Of a stretch of DNA of 64,000 bases, positions 34,642 to 47,353 are shown piece after piece. Numbering within the stretch: the stretch's first letter is position 1; every line of letters begins with the position of its first letter. The DNA is from Cryobacterium sp. Y57. GTDB taxonomy: Bacteria > Actinomycetota > Actinomycetes > Actinomycetales > Microbacteriaceae. The notes under the pieces are model-generated. The model made no database searches, had not been told where the DNA came from, and was given only the letters and a program-made list of their open reading frames with translations. The stretch spans positions 124,001 through 188,000 of the forward strand of contig NZ_PJJL01000073.1 in assembly GCF_002929505.1 (NCBI RefSeq), written 5' to 3'. The translations under genes and the position numbers were made by a program.

Positions 34642-35184
34642 TTGGCGCACATTGTGCTCACCCAAGCTGACATCACCCGCGCGTTGACTCGAATTTCCCA
34701 CGAGATCCTGGAGTCCAATCGGGGGCCGGACAATCTCGTCATTCTCGGCATCCCGACGCGGGGCGTGATCCTTGCCCGTCGTATCGCCGAGATCATCCAG
34801 CGGATCGAACCGGCGGCAACCGCCCTTCGGGTCGGATCGCTTGACGTGACGCTCTATCGTGACGATCTCGCCCACGGACGTACCCGCACGCCGTCGCGCA
34901 CCGAGGTTCCTGGCCGCATCGACGACGCGACTGTCGTGCTCGTCGATGACGTGCTGTACTCGGGGCGCACCATCCGCAGCGCCCTCGACGCGCTCGGCGA
35001 CCACGGCCGCCCGAACATCGTGCGCCTGGCTGTGCTCATTGATCGTGGCCATCGTGAGCTGCCGATTCGCGCCGACTTCGTCGGTCGAAACCTGCCGACG
35101 GCTGCTGACGAACGCATCAACGTGCACCTCGAAGAGATCGACGGTGACGAATCCGTCTCGATCGATGGCCGGAGTGACCGATGA
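34642..35184 (+). CDS. pyrR: Pyrimidine operon regulator / uracil phosphoribosyltransferase PyrR
   Basis: RNA-binding repressor of the pyr operon with secondary uracil phosphoribosyltransferase activity. The 180-residue product starts at TTG 34642 (AAGGAGG 7 bases upstream) with [15 protein letters not shown]. The PRPP-binding motif is [18 protein letters not shown] near residue 96, and the basic RNA-binding face includes [12 protein letters not shown] and [12 protein letters not shown]. It is the first gene of the superoperon; its stop overlaps pyrB (ATGA). Confidence 0.96.
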   Translation: MAHIVLTQADITRALTRISHEILESNRGPDNLVILGIPTRGVILARRIAEIIQRIEPAATALRVGSLDVTLYRDDLAHGRTRTPSRTEVPGRIDDATVVLVDDVLYSGRTIRSALDALGDHGRPNIVRLAVLIDRGHRELPIRADFVGRNLPTAADERINVHLEEIDGDESVSIDGRSDR

Positions 35185-36143
35185 GGCACCTTCTCTCCAC
35201 CAAAGACCTCTCCCGCGACGAGGCCATCAACCTGCTCGACATTGCCGAAGACATGGCGGATGTCGCACAGCGCGAGGTCAAAAAGCTCCCGACCCTGCGT
35301 GGCAAGACCGTGGTGAACCTTTTTTTCGAAGACTCCACCCGCACGCGCATTTCCTTTGAGGCGGCTGCGAAGCGACTCAGTGCCGACGTGATCAACTTCA
35401 GCGCCAAGGGATCGAGCGTGTCGAAGGGGGAAAGCTTGAAAGACACCGCGCAGACCCTCGCCGCAATCGGTGCGGACGGCGTCGTCATTCGCCACCCCGC
35501 CTCAGGCGCCCCCGCCGTGCTCGCCGCGAGCGGGTGGATCGACGCCGGCATCATCAATGCCGGCGACGGCACCCACGAGCATCCCACCCAGGCCCTGCTC
35601 GATGCGTTCACCATCCGCCGTCGCATCCACGGTCAGGCCTCCCGGACCCGGGGACTCGACGGGGTCACGGTTACCATCGTCGGCGACGTACTGCACTCCC
35701 GGGTGGCCCGCTCCAACCTCTGGCTGCTCACCACTCTCGGCGCGGAGGTCACGTTCGTCGCCCCGCCCACCCTGTTGCCGAGTAATACCGCACTGTGGCC
35801 GGCTCGCTTCAGCTTTGACCTCGATGATGCGATCGATGCCGGCCCCGACGTGGTCATGATGCTGCGTATCCAGACCGAACGGATGAGCGCAGCGTTTTTT
35901 CCAAGCAGCCGCGAGTACTCCCGGGTCTGGGGACTCGACGACGCGCGATTTGGCCGACTCGGTCCGGCTAGCATTGTTATGCACCCCGGCCCGATGAATC
36001 GTGGTCTGGAGATTTCCTCGGCGGCGGCCGACTCCGCGAATTCGACCGTACTCGAACAGGTCACGAACGGTGTCTCCGTGCGGATGGCCGCGCTCTACCT
36101 GCTCTTATCCGGTGATCGGAAGGAATCGAAGAATGTCGATTGA
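35181..36143 (+). CDS. pyrB: Aspartate carbamoyltransferase catalytic subunit
   Basis: Joins carbamoyl phosphate and aspartate in the second step of UMP synthesis. The 320-residue product has the carbamoyl-phosphate site [13 protein letters not shown] near residue 50, the SSVSKGES lysine loop, [12 protein letters not shown] near residue 134, and [12 protein letters not shown] near the C-terminus. No regulatory chain gene (pyrI) is present, as expected in actinobacteria. The stop lies 11 bases inside pyrC. Confidence 0.97.
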   Translation: MRHLLSTKDLSRDEAINLLDIAEDMADVAQREVKKLPTLRGKTVVNLFFEDSTRTRISFEAAAKRLSADVINFSAKGSSVSKGESLKDTAQTLAAIGADGVVIRHPASGAPAVLAASGWIDAGIINAGDGTHEHPTQALLDAFTIRRRIHGQASRTRGLDGVTVTIVGDVLHSRVARSNLWLLTTLGAEVTFVAPPTLLPSNTALWPARFSFDLDDAIDAGPDVVMMLRIQTERMSAAFFPSSREYSRVWGLDDARFGRLGPASIVMHPGPMNRGLEISSAAADSANSTVLEQVTNGVSVRMAALYLLLSGDRKESKNVD

Positions 36144-37500
36144 CGGATTACAGCAACACGACGTGCACGAAGCCTGGCTGATTCGCGGGGCGACGTTACC
36201 GGACGGCACGCGCACCGACATCCGTCTCGCTGGCGGACGTATCGACGAGCTCGGGACCGGCCTGTCCCCGAGCGGCGCGCGCGTGCTCGACGCCGACGGC
36301 CTCATCGCGCTGCCCGGCCTGGTAGACCTGCACGCCCACCTGCGCGAACCCGGCTACGAGCACAGCGAAACCGTGCGGAGCGGCAGCCGCGCCGCTGCCC
36401 GGGGCGGGTTCACGAGTGTGTTCGCCATGGCCAACACCCTGCCGGCCCAGGACACGGCCGGGGTGGTCGAGCAGGTACTCGCCCTAGGCGAGAGCGCCGG
36501 CTACGTTGACGTTCAGCCGATCGGCGCCGTCACCGTTGCCCTGGCCGGCAAACAGCTCGCCGAACTCGGAGCCATGGCATCGAGCAGGGCTCGCGTGCGG
36601 GTGTTCTCGGACGACGGATTCTGCGTCTCGGACCCGCTCCTCATGCGCCGTGCCCTCGAGTATGTCAAGGCCTTCGACGGCGTCATCGCGCAGCACTCTC
36701 AGGAACCACGCCTTACCGAAAAAGCCCAAATGAACGAGGGCGCCCTCTCCGGTGAGCTCGGTCTCATCGGCTGGCCGGCCGTCGCCGAAGAGTCGATCAT
36801 CGCCCGCGATGTCCTGTTGGCCGAACATGTCGGGTCCCGCCTGCACGTCTGCCACGTCTCCACGGCCGGCTCGGTCGACGTGATCCGCTGGGCCAAGGCT
36901 CGCGGCATCAACGTGACGGCCGAGGTCACCCCGCACCACCTGCTGCTGACCGAAGACCTCGTGCGCGGCTACGATGCCCGGTTCAAGGTGAATCCGCCGC
37001 TGCGCAGCCGTGAAGACGTCGAGGCGCTGCGCGCCGGACTGGCCGACGGCACGATCGACATCGTCGCGACCGACCACGCACCGCATCCGGCCGAAAGCAA
37101 GGACTGCGAGTGGGACGCCGCCGCCAATGGCATGGTCGGGCTGGAATCGGCCCTCTCGGTCGTGCATGCCGCCGTTGTCGCCACCGGGCTGCTCGACTGG
37201 GCCGATATCGAACGCGTTCTGTCGCGCACCCCGGCCCGTATCGGTCGCCTGGCCGGTCAGGGCAACCCGATCGCGGTCGGTTCGCCGGCCGAGCTGGCGC
37301 TCTACGACCCGGCAGCGAGCCGAGTTTTCGGCCGCGCCGATTTGGCCGGTACCAGCTCGAACTCGCCCTACCTGTCCATGACGCTGCCCGGCGACGTGCG
37401 AGCGACATTCCACCGTGGCTATGCCACGATGCTCGACGGCGCGATTCGCAGCAGCCTCGAGATAGCCGGCCACACCAGAAAAGTAGTCACCCATGGATAG
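36133..37500 (+). CDS. pyrC: Dihydroorotase
   Basis: Zinc amidohydrolase forming dihydroorotate; class I, 455 residues. Metal and substrate motifs are [14 protein letters not shown] near residue 62 (HxH), [31 protein letters not shown] and the [12 protein letters not shown] aspartate near residue 315. ATG 36133 gives MSIDGLQQH and overlaps pyrB by 11 bp; the open frame upstream lies within pyrB. Confidence 0.96.
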   Translation: MSIDGLQQHDVHEAWLIRGATLPDGTRTDIRLAGGRIDELGTGLSPSGARVLDADGLIALPGLVDLHAHLREPGYEHSETVRSGSRAAARGGFTSVFAMANTLPAQDTAGVVEQVLALGESAGYVDVQPIGAVTVALAGKQLAELGAMASSRARVRVFSDDGFCVSDPLLMRRALEYVKAFDGVIAQHSQEPRLTEKAQMNEGALSGELGLIGWPAVAEESIIARDVLLAEHVGSRLHVCHVSTAGSVDVIRWAKARGINVTAEVTPHHLLLTEDLVRGYDARFKVNPPLRSREDVEALRAGLADGTIDIVATDHAPHPAESKDCEWDAAANGMVGLESALSVVHAAVVATGLLDWADIERVLSRTPARIGRLAGQGNPIAVGSPAELALYDPAASRVFGRADLAGTSSNSPYLSMTLPGDVRATFHRGYATMLDGAIRSSLEIAGHTRKVVTHG

Positions 37501-38032
37501 GTCTATTCCCGCCATCATCACAGGCCTTGTTCTGATCGGCGTTCTCGTTCTCATGTGGCGCAGTTGGCGAAAGCGTAGTCGACGAGATGGCGCCCTTGCC
37601 GCCGGCTACCCGATGCCGGAGAACACCGGAGCTGCACTGGCCGATGCCGCGACCTACTATGTGGCAACCACCCCCCGCGATGCGCCGCTCGAGCGGCTTG
37701 CTATTCGCGGGCTGGGTTTTCGGGCTCGCGCCGCTGTCACCGTGACCGAGGCCGGCGTGACGCTCGACCTCGATGGGAACCAGCCGGTGTTCATTGCTGC
37801 CAGCGCTATCGACGCGGTGGGTGCGGCCCAGGTGGCCATCGACCGGGTGGTCGAAACCGATGGTCTGGTCTGCCTGAGCTGGCGCCTCGCTACGGGCGCC
37901 ACTGCCGGGCCCGACGACCGCCGCGCCGTTGACAGCTTCTTTCGCATCATCGATCCCAGTGATCGTGCTCGCCTCGTCGACTCGATCCGAACCATTGCCG
38001 CTACGGCCCATCAAGATGAAAGCGAGGCCTGA
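37493..38032 (+). CDS. Membrane-anchored PH-like protein of the pyr operon (Rv1382-like)
   Basis: A 179-residue protein with one N-terminal transmembrane helix (about residues 6-23, [16 protein letters not shown]), a basic stop-transfer [10 protein letters not shown], and an intracellular or surface domain with beta-rich pattern ([22 protein letters not shown] split around GLGFR). The same position between pyrC and carA is held by M. tuberculosis Rv1382, a membrane protein of unknown function. It overlaps pyrC by 8 bp and precedes carA by 1 bp, so it is firmly in the operon. Its link to pyrimidine synthesis is unknown. Confidence 0.85.
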   Translation: MDRSIPAIITGLVLIGVLVLMWRSWRKRSRRDGALAAGYPMPENTGAALADAATYYVATTPRDAPLERLAIRGLGFRARAAVTVTEAGVTLDLDGNQPVFIAASAIDAVGAAQVAIDRVVETDGLVCLSWRLATGATAGPDDRRAVDSFFRIIDPSDRARLVDSIRTIAATAHQDESEA

Positions 38033-38033
38033 C

Positions 38034-39319
38034 GTGCCCGACTCGACCGCTCCAAACCAGGCAGAAGCAATCCAGGCTGTACCAACGGAGGCCGTACCAA
38101 GCGACGCCGTCGCATCCGCTGCCGCCGTCTTGCCCGCAGTGAGTAGCACTTTCTCGACGACGACGACCGACCGGCCCGGCCCGGCCGTACTCGTTCTCGA
38201 AGACGGCCGCCGCTTCGTGGGTCGCCGCTACGGCAGCGAAGGCCAGACGCTCGGCGAAATCGTCTTCGCGACCGGCATGACCGGCTATCAGGAAGCCCTG
38301 ACCGACCCGTCCTACGCCGGGCAGATCGTGCTCATGACTGCCCCGCACATCGGCAACACCGGAATGAACGACGAGGACATGGAGTCCAGGAAAATCTGGG
38401 TCGCCGGCTTCATCGTGCGGGAACCGGCCCGGATCGCCTCGAACCATCGTGCCACCCGCACCCTCGACGACGACCTCGAAGCGCAGGGCGTCGTCGGGAT
38501 CAGCGGCATCGACACCCGTGCGATCACCCGCCACATCCGCTCGAAGGGCGCGATGAAGAGCGGCATCTTCTCGGGCGACCTGTTCGGCTTGTCCGACAGT
38601 GAACAGCTCGAACGGGTGCTCTCGGGCGCGCCCATGCGCGGTCGCAATCTCTCGCTGGAGGTCTCGACGGTCGAACCCTTCTCGATTCCCGCGCAGGGCG
38701 AGCACATCGGCTCCGTCGCGGTGCTCGACCTCGGTGTGAAGACCAGCACGCTCACCTACCTCGCCGAGCGCGGGTTCGAGGTGCTCGTCTTACCGCAGTC
38801 GGTCACCGCCGAGCACGTTCTCTCGCTGAAGCCCTCTGCCCTGTTCTTCTCCAACGGACCCGGTGACCCGGCCGCCTCCGACGCCCACGTCACCCTGCTA
38901 CAGGAAGTGCTCCGCGCCGGCATCCCCTACTTCGGTATCTGCTTCGGCAACCAACTGCTCGGCCGGGCGCTCGGGTTTCGCACCTACAAGCTGCCGTTCG
39001 GGCATCGGGGCATCAACCAGCCCGTGCTCGACAAGACCACCGGACGAGTGGAGATCACCTCGCAGAACCACGGATTCGCCGTCGACATGCCCATCGAGGG
39101 TGTCCACGACTCGCGCGCCGGGTTCGGCCGCGTGGAAGTGAGCCACTACAGCCTCAACGACCAGGTGGTCGAAGGCATCCGCTGCCTCGATATCAACGCT
39201 TTCTCGGTGCAGTATCACCCGGAGGCAGCCTCCGGCCCGCACGACGCCAACCACTTGTTCGATCGATTCAGAGACGTTGTGCTGGCTTCGCAGCGCGGCA
39301 GTGCAGGAGAAACCAAATA

Positions 39320-39320
<1 letters not shown>
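38034..39320 (+). CDS. carA: Carbamoyl-phosphate synthase small chain
   Basis: Glutaminase subunit feeding ammonia to CarB. From GTG 38034 (GCGAGG 6 bases upstream) the product has 428 residues, about 40 more than usual. The extra N-terminus is low-complexity with repeated AVP units ([19 protein letters not shown]). The CarA core starts at [14 protein letters not shown]. Seen: [20 protein letters not shown] (key GMTGYQE), the class I cysteine in [20 protein letters not shown], and [16 protein letters not shown] 38139 in frame would give 393 residues, the usual size, but has no Shine-Dalgarno. The stop overlaps the carB ATG. Confidence 0.95.
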
Positions 39321-42603
<3,283 letters not shown>

Positions 42604-42607
<4 letters not shown>

Positions 42608-43533
42608 CGAGGTCGCCTGAACCGGACGTGACCGGATCGGTTCTCACCTTCGGCGATCGTCTCACTGGAGTGTTCGCCGAACGCGGCCAGCTGTGCGTGG
42701 GTATCGATCCGCACTCCTGGCTACTGAGCGACTGGAACCTACCCGACACGGCCGCTGGCGCCGAATCCTTCGGCCGCACGGTCGTCGCCGCTGCGGCCGG
42801 CCGGGTCGGCCTGGTCAAACCTCAGGTCGCTTTCTACGAACGTTTCGGTTCGGCCGGGTTCGTCGCGCTCGAGCGGGTACTGGCCGACGCCCGGCAGGCT
42901 GGCCTGCTCGTGATCGGCGACGCCAAACGCGGCGATCTCGGCACGAGTGCCCTGGCCTATGCCGAGGCCTGGTTCTCACCCGGTTCCCCGCTCGAAGTGG
43001 ATGCCCTCACCCTGGCCGCGTACATGGGTGTCGGTTCGCTCGACGCGTCACTCAGTCTCGCGGCCGCACACGGCAAGGGTGTCTTCCTGCTTGCCGCGAC
43101 GTCCAACCCCGAGGCCGGCAACATTCAGCGCGCAATCGTGGCCGACGGGAGCTACGCCGGTTCGAGTGTCGCGCGCGCCATTCTCGATGATGTCGGAGAG
43201 CGCAATGCGCGCGCTGGCCGGGATACCGAAGTGACGGCATCCGTTCGCGCAGTGACCGGTCTCGGGTCGATCGGCGTCGTGCTGGGGGCCACGCTCGACC
43301 TGGCCCTCTTCGGCATTGACGTGCACCGGGCGCCGACCGAATTTCGAACACCCGTGCTCGCACCGGGCTTCGGACACCAGGGTGGGAATATTATGGATCT
43401 GATCTCGATATATGGCGGATACGCCGATGGGGTTATCGTGAGTGAATCGCGCAGTGTGCTCTCGGCCGGACCCCACCGAATCGAAGAAGCCATTGAGCGC
43501 CGAGTAGCCGAGGTAGGTGCCGTTCGTGGCTGA
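42604..43533 (+). CDS. pyrF: Orotidine 5'-phosphate decarboxylase, type 2
   Basis: Converts OMP to UMP. The 309-residue product is the longer type 2 form: [12 protein letters not shown] near residue 30, [10 protein letters not shown], and the catalytic Asp-Lys-Asp in [14 protein letters not shown] near residue 100, ending [10 protein letters not shown]. It starts with GTG overlapping the carB stop and overlaps the next gene by 8 bp. Orotate genes pyrD and pyrE are not in the window. Confidence 0.95.
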
Positions 43534-44446
43534 AAATCGTCCAACCCCGCCCGAAGTCGACCGGGTCGCTGCCTCGCGTGCTGCTGTCGCGGCACGCCGC
43601 GCTCGCGCTCGGGTCAAGGCGGAGGTCGCCTCCGGCGAACGGACCGCGCTCGAGGTGCTCTCCACAGCGATCGCGAACCCGATCGGAACCGAGGGTCGGC
43701 TGCGCGTGACCGAGCTGCTCGTGAGTATTCCGGCCATCGGCGTGACCAAGATGCAGCGCATCATCCACCGCTTGGAGATTTCACCGTCCAAACGTCTCGG
43801 TGGGCTCGGCCGGCACCAGCGCGATCGGTTGCGCGATTTTCTCTCTGAACGACCCACCCTGCGCCATAGCGCTGTCGACTCCAAGCTCATCGTTCTTGCT
43901 GGCCCGACTGCTGTGGGCAAGGGAACTGTGGCCGGGTACATTCGCGAGAACTACCCGCACGTGTTGCTCTCCGTTTCAGCGACGACTCGAGCACCGCGCC
44001 CCGGAGAGGTTGAGGGAGTGAGCTATTTCTTTGTCTCGGACGATGAGTTCGATGAAATGATCGAGTCCGGCGAATTGCTCGAGTGGGCCACAGTGCACAA
44101 CGCGTACCGCTACGGTACCCCCCGCGGACCCGTCGACGACGCCATCGCTGCAGGCAACAGCGTGCTTCTCGAAATCGATCTGCAGGGCGCCCGCGCCGTT
44201 CGGCGTGCCATGCCGGAAGCCTGCCTCGTGTTCCTGCTGCCACCGAGCTGGGAGGAACTGGTGCGCCGCCTGATCGGTCGCGGTACCGAAGACGCGGCAG
44301 AACAGGCCCGCCGTCTGGAGACCGCAAAGCTGGAATTAGCCGCCCAGGGCGAGTTCGATTATCGCGTGATCAACCATGATGTCGGCGACGCCGCTCGTGA
44401 GGTCGTAGACTTGATGGAGATTCGCGCTGCATCCAGCATGTCGTAG
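43526..44446 (+). CDS. gmk: Fusion of actinobacterial integration host factor (mIHF) and guanylate kinase
   Basis: A 306-residue two-domain protein. Residues about 10-108 match mIHF, the nucleoid-associated DNA-binding protein, with the helix-hairpin pattern [18 protein letters not shown] and [15 protein letters not shown]. Residues about 119-306 are guanylate kinase (GMP to GDP): P-loop [12 protein letters not shown] at 125-135, [23 protein letters not shown] and [13 protein letters not shown]-like [11 protein letters not shown]. In mycobacteria mihF and gmk are separate neighbouring genes. GTG 43526 is chosen for GAGGTAGG 8 bases upstream; GTG 43517 is an alternative. Confidence 0.93.
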   Translation: MAENRPTPPEVDRVAASRAAVAARRARARVKAEVASGERTALEVLSTAIANPIGTEGRLRVTELLVSIPAIGVTKMQRIIHRLEISPSKRLGGLGRHQRDRLRDFLSERPTLRHSAVDSKLIVLAGPTAVGKGTVAGYIRENYPHVLLSVSATTRAPRPGEVEGVSYFFVSDDEFDEMIESGELLEWATVHNAYRYGTPRGPVDDAIAAGNSVLLEIDLQGARAVRRAMPEACLVFLLPPSWEELVRRLIGRGTEDAAEQARRLETAKLELAAQGEFDYRVINHDVGDAAREVVDLMEIRAASSMS

Positions 44447-44560
44447 CACCCGTTTCTGATGAATTCTTGCGTGTCCTCGGGCGCGCTCGCCCTCGTATGT
44501 TCTCGTTCAACAACAGATTCGCACAGGCCACGGCCGTGCTCTATTAGGAGTGTGACACCA

Positions 44561-44821
44561 ATGGCGAACAAGCCCACTGGCATCATTGACCCGCCCATCG
44601 ACGACCTGCTCTCCAAGGTCGATTCGAAGTATGCCCTCGTGATTTTCGCATCCAAGCGTGCGCGCCAGATCAACGACTACTACGCCGACCTCCACGAAGG
44701 CAGCTTGTTCGACAACGTCGGACCGCTCGTCGACTCAACCGTTGAAGACAAGCCGCTCTCGGTCGCCCTGCGCGAGATCAACGACGACAAGCTCGTTTCC
44801 CGCCCGATCGTCGAGGCCTAG
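44561..44821 (+). CDS. rpoZ: DNA-directed RNA polymerase omega subunit
   Basis: Small subunit that stabilises beta-prime during RNA polymerase assembly. The 86-residue product has the omega core [34 protein letters not shown] (key DSKYALV and KRARQIN) and the C-terminal [13 protein letters not shown] 44561 is supported by AGGAG 10 bases upstream. The 114-bp gap after gmk contains a short GGGCG/CGCCC stem (44479-44492) but no good terminator, so read-through is likely. Confidence 0.95.
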   Translation: MANKPTGIIDPPIDDLLSKVDSKYALVIFASKRARQINDYYADLHEGSLFDNVGPLVDSTVEDKPLSVALREINDDKLVSRPIVEA

Positions 44822-44845
44822 AACACCGCACCCCAAGCGCGCAGG

Positions 44846-46072
44846 ATGAAGACACCTCGCACGATCGTCGTCGGAATCACCGGCGGCATCGCCGCGTACA
44901 AGGCAGTCAACATCGTGCGCGCTTTCGTGTTGAACGGCGACTCGGTGCACGTTGTCGCCACCGCTGCTGCCCTGCGCTTCGTCGGCAAGCCGACCCTCGA
45001 AGCGATCTCGCGTAACCCGGTGTACACCGACCTCTATGAGGGCGTTGACGAGGTGCGCCACGTAGCCATCGGGCAGAGCGCGGACCTCATCGTCGTGGCT
45101 CCGGCTACGGCAAACAGCATTGCCAAACTCGCCGTTGGCCTCGCCGACGATCTGCTCGGCAACACGATTCTGGCCAGCACCGCGCCGCTCGTGATCGCCC
45201 CGGCGATGCACACCGAAATGTGGAACAACATAGCCACGGTCGCCAACATCGCCACCCTGAGGTCGCGCGGCGTCACCATCGTCGGCCCCGGCGTCGGCCG
45301 CCTCACCGGCACCGATACCGGTGTTGGGCGCATGGAGGACCCCGAGACCATCGTGGCGATGGCTTTGGCCGTACTCGACCGCGTGCAGCCCGGTGGCGAG
45401 TGCGCGGCATCCGCTGTGCACGATCTGACCGGTCGCCGGGTGCTGATCAGCGCCGGCGGCACCAGGGAACCGCTCGATCCGGTGCGGTTCCTCGGCAATC
45501 GGTCGAGTGGAAAGCAGGGCGTCGCACTCGCTCAGGCTGCGCTGGCCCGGGGAGCTCAGGTCACCCTGGTCGCCGCTCATCTCGAGGTGCCCGTTCCCAC
45601 CAGCGTCACCACCGTCAGGGTCAGCAGCGCTCTGGAGATGCACGAGGCTATGACACTCGCCGCCGAATCGGCCGAGGTCATCATCATGGCCGCTGCGGTG
45701 GCCGACTATCGGCCCAAGACCGTGCAGCTCGGTAAAATCAAGAAGGAAGACGTGGGGGATACCCTCACCCTGGAACTTGTCAAAAATCCCGACACTCTGG
45801 CCAGCCTGTCTGCTGCGCGCCGGCGGGACCAGCTGATCATCGGCTTCGCCGCCGAGACAGAAATGGATGTTGATCGGCTGCTCACTCTCGGCCGCGCCAA
45901 AATCTCCCGCAAGGGGTGCGACTACCTGGTCGTGAACCGGGTAGGCCCGGGCGTCGGTTTCGGCACGGAACGTAACACCGTGACGGTGCTCGATCGCCAC
46001 GGAGTTATAGTGAAGGAGGCCTCCGGCAGTAAAATGTCGGTGGCCAATTGCATACTTGACCTGATCGGCTAG
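44846..46072 (+). CDS. coaBC: Bifunctional phosphopantothenoylcysteine decarboxylase/synthetase
   Basis: Two consecutive steps of coenzyme A synthesis. The 408-residue product has the flavin CoaC half (about 1-185; TGGIAAYKAV, HVAIGQSADLIVVAPATANSIAKLA with the catalytic His) and the CoaB half (about 190-408; ISAGGTREPLDPVRFLGNRSSGKQG with key GGTREP and NRSSGK, AAAVADYRP, VKNPDTL). Two textbook CoaC motifs deviate: PxMNxxMW reads PAMHTEMW, and the ACG loop carrying the catalytic Cys reads GRLTGTDTGVGR. It starts 24 bp after rpoZ. Confidence 0.94.
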   Translation: MKTPRTIVVGITGGIAAYKAVNIVRAFVLNGDSVHVVATAAALRFVGKPTLEAISRNPVYTDLYEGVDEVRHVAIGQSADLIVVAPATANSIAKLAVGLADDLLGNTILASTAPLVIAPAMHTEMWNNIATVANIATLRSRGVTIVGPGVGRLTGTDTGVGRMEDPETIVAMALAVLDRVQPGGECAASAVHDLTGRRVLISAGGTREPLDPVRFLGNRSSGKQGVALAQAALARGAQVTLVAAHLEVPVPTSVTTVRVSSALEMHEAMTLAAESAEVIIMAAAVADYRPKTVQLGKIKKEDVGDTLTLELVKNPDTLASLSAARRRDQLIIGFAAETEMDVDRLLTLGRAKISRKGCDYLVVNRVGPGVGFGTERNTVTVLDRHGVIVKEASGSKMSVANCILDLIG

Positions 46073-46097
46073 CGTCCGCTGCGACAGGCGAGAACTC

Positions 46098-46124
46098 CTA
46101 CGTTTTCATTCAAAACTACGTTTT
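46098..46124 (+). repeat. CTACGTTTT direct repeats before metK
   Basis: Two copies of CTACGTTTT, at 46098-46106 and 46116-46124, with AT-rich spacing, occupy the 74-bp coaBC-metK gap. The second copy forms AAAAC-TAC-GTTTTTT, a weak U-tailed hairpin. The gap is too short for a SAM riboswitch aptamer. The repeats could be a regulator site or part of a promoter. Confidence 0.45.
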
Positions 46125-46146
46125 TTAGTAAACAGAGACGAGCCAG

Positions 46147-47340
46147 ATGAGCGACCTTCGCCTCTTCACCTCGGAATCAGTGACCGAGGGTCACCCCGAC
46201 AAGATCTGCGACCAGATCTCCGACAGTATCCTCGATGCCCTGCTCGCCGACGATCCGCACAGCCGGGTCGCGGTTGAGACCCTGGTCACCACGGGGCTCG
46301 TGCATGTGGCGGGCGAGGTCACTACCGATGCGTATGTCGAGATTCCCTCGATCGTGCGCAAGTGCATCACCGACATCGGCTACGACTCTTCCGACGTCTG
46401 GTTCGACGGCCGGTCCTGCGGCGTGGAAATCTCCATCGGCGGCCAGTCACCCGACATCGCCCAGGGCGTCGACGACGCTTTCGAAACGCGCGAGCAGTCC
46501 AGCCTCGACGACTTCGACCGCCAAGGCGCCGGCGACCAGGGCATCATGTTCGGCTACGCCACGCGGGAGACCCCCGAACTCATGCCGATCCCTATCTGGA
46601 TCGCCCACCGCCTGGCGGAACGCCTCGCCTTCGTGCGCAAAAGCGGCGAACTCGATTACCTGCGCCCCGACGGCAAGACCCAGGTCACCATCGGCTATGA
46701 CGGAATCGTTCCACGCACCGTCGAGACCGTCGTGGTGTCAACCCAGCACGCGCCCTCGGTGTCCACCGAGCAGTTGCGCCTCGAGGTGGAAGAGCGCGTG
46801 ATTCGTCCGGTGCTCGACCTGATCGATCTTGATTCTTCTGAGCTCACAACCCTGATCAACCCGACGGGGCGCTTTGAAATCGGTGGCCCGCAGGGCGATG
46901 CCGGCCTCACCGGTCGCAAGATCATCATCGATACCTACGGCGGATCGAGCCGCCACGGCGGCGGTGCGTTCAGTGGCAAGGACCCGTCCAAGGTCGACCG
47001 ATCTGCTGCCTATGCCATGCGCTGGGTCGCGAAGAATGCTGTGGCTGCCGGCCTGGCCGAGCGCCTCGAAGTACAGGTTGCCTATGCGATCGGAAAGGCG
47101 TCCCCGGTTGGCCTGTACGTTGAAACTTTCGGCACCGGTGTGCTGCCTGATAAGGAGATCACCGCGGCTATTCGCGCCGTGTTCGACCTGCGACCGGCAG
47201 CCATCATCCACTCGCTTGACCTGCTGCGTCCCATCTACGCGCAGACGGCCACGTATGGCCACTTCGGCCGGGAGCTTCCCGACTTCACCTGGGAGCGTCT
47301 CGACAAGGTCGACGACCTGATCCGCGCCGCCGGCCTCTGA
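46147..47340 (+). CDS. metK: S-adenosylmethionine synthase
   Basis: Makes SAM from methionine and ATP. The 397-residue length is normal. Signature segments are [17 protein letters not shown] near residue 10, [12 protein letters not shown] near residue 130, [21 protein letters not shown] (key GDAGLTGRK) and [19 protein letters not shown]. It follows coaBC after 74 bp and precedes priA by 13 bp. Neighbour identity (priA, fmt) is the usual actinobacterial order. Confidence 0.98.
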   Translation: MSDLRLFTSESVTEGHPDKICDQISDSILDALLADDPHSRVAVETLVTTGLVHVAGEVTTDAYVEIPSIVRKCITDIGYDSSDVWFDGRSCGVEISIGGQSPDIAQGVDDAFETREQSSLDDFDRQGAGDQGIMFGYATRETPELMPIPIWIAHRLAERLAFVRKSGELDYLRPDGKTQVTIGYDGIVPRTVETVVVSTQHAPSVSTEQLRLEVEERVIRPVLDLIDLDSSELTTLINPTGRFEIGGPQGDAGLTGRKIIIDTYGGSSRHGGGAFSGKDPSKVDRSAAYAMRWVAKNAVAAGLAERLEVQVAYAIGKASPVGLYVETFGTGVLPDKEITAAIRAVFDLRPAAIIHSLDLLRPIYAQTATYGHFGRELPDFTWERLDKVDDLIRAAGL

Positions 47341-47353
47341 AGTCGGCGCAGTC

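Noticed and set aside
38016-38033. ATG 38016 as carA start
   Set aside because: It lies within the previous gene, lacks a Shine-Dalgarno, and would further lengthen an already long N-terminus.
44479-44492. Terminator between gmk and rpoZ
   Set aside because: Only a 5-bp stem with a 4-base loop and no T-run.
46073-46146. SAM riboswitch before metK
   Set aside because: The gap is 74 bases, too short for SAM-I/SAM-II aptamers plus expression platform, and the conserved cores were not seen.
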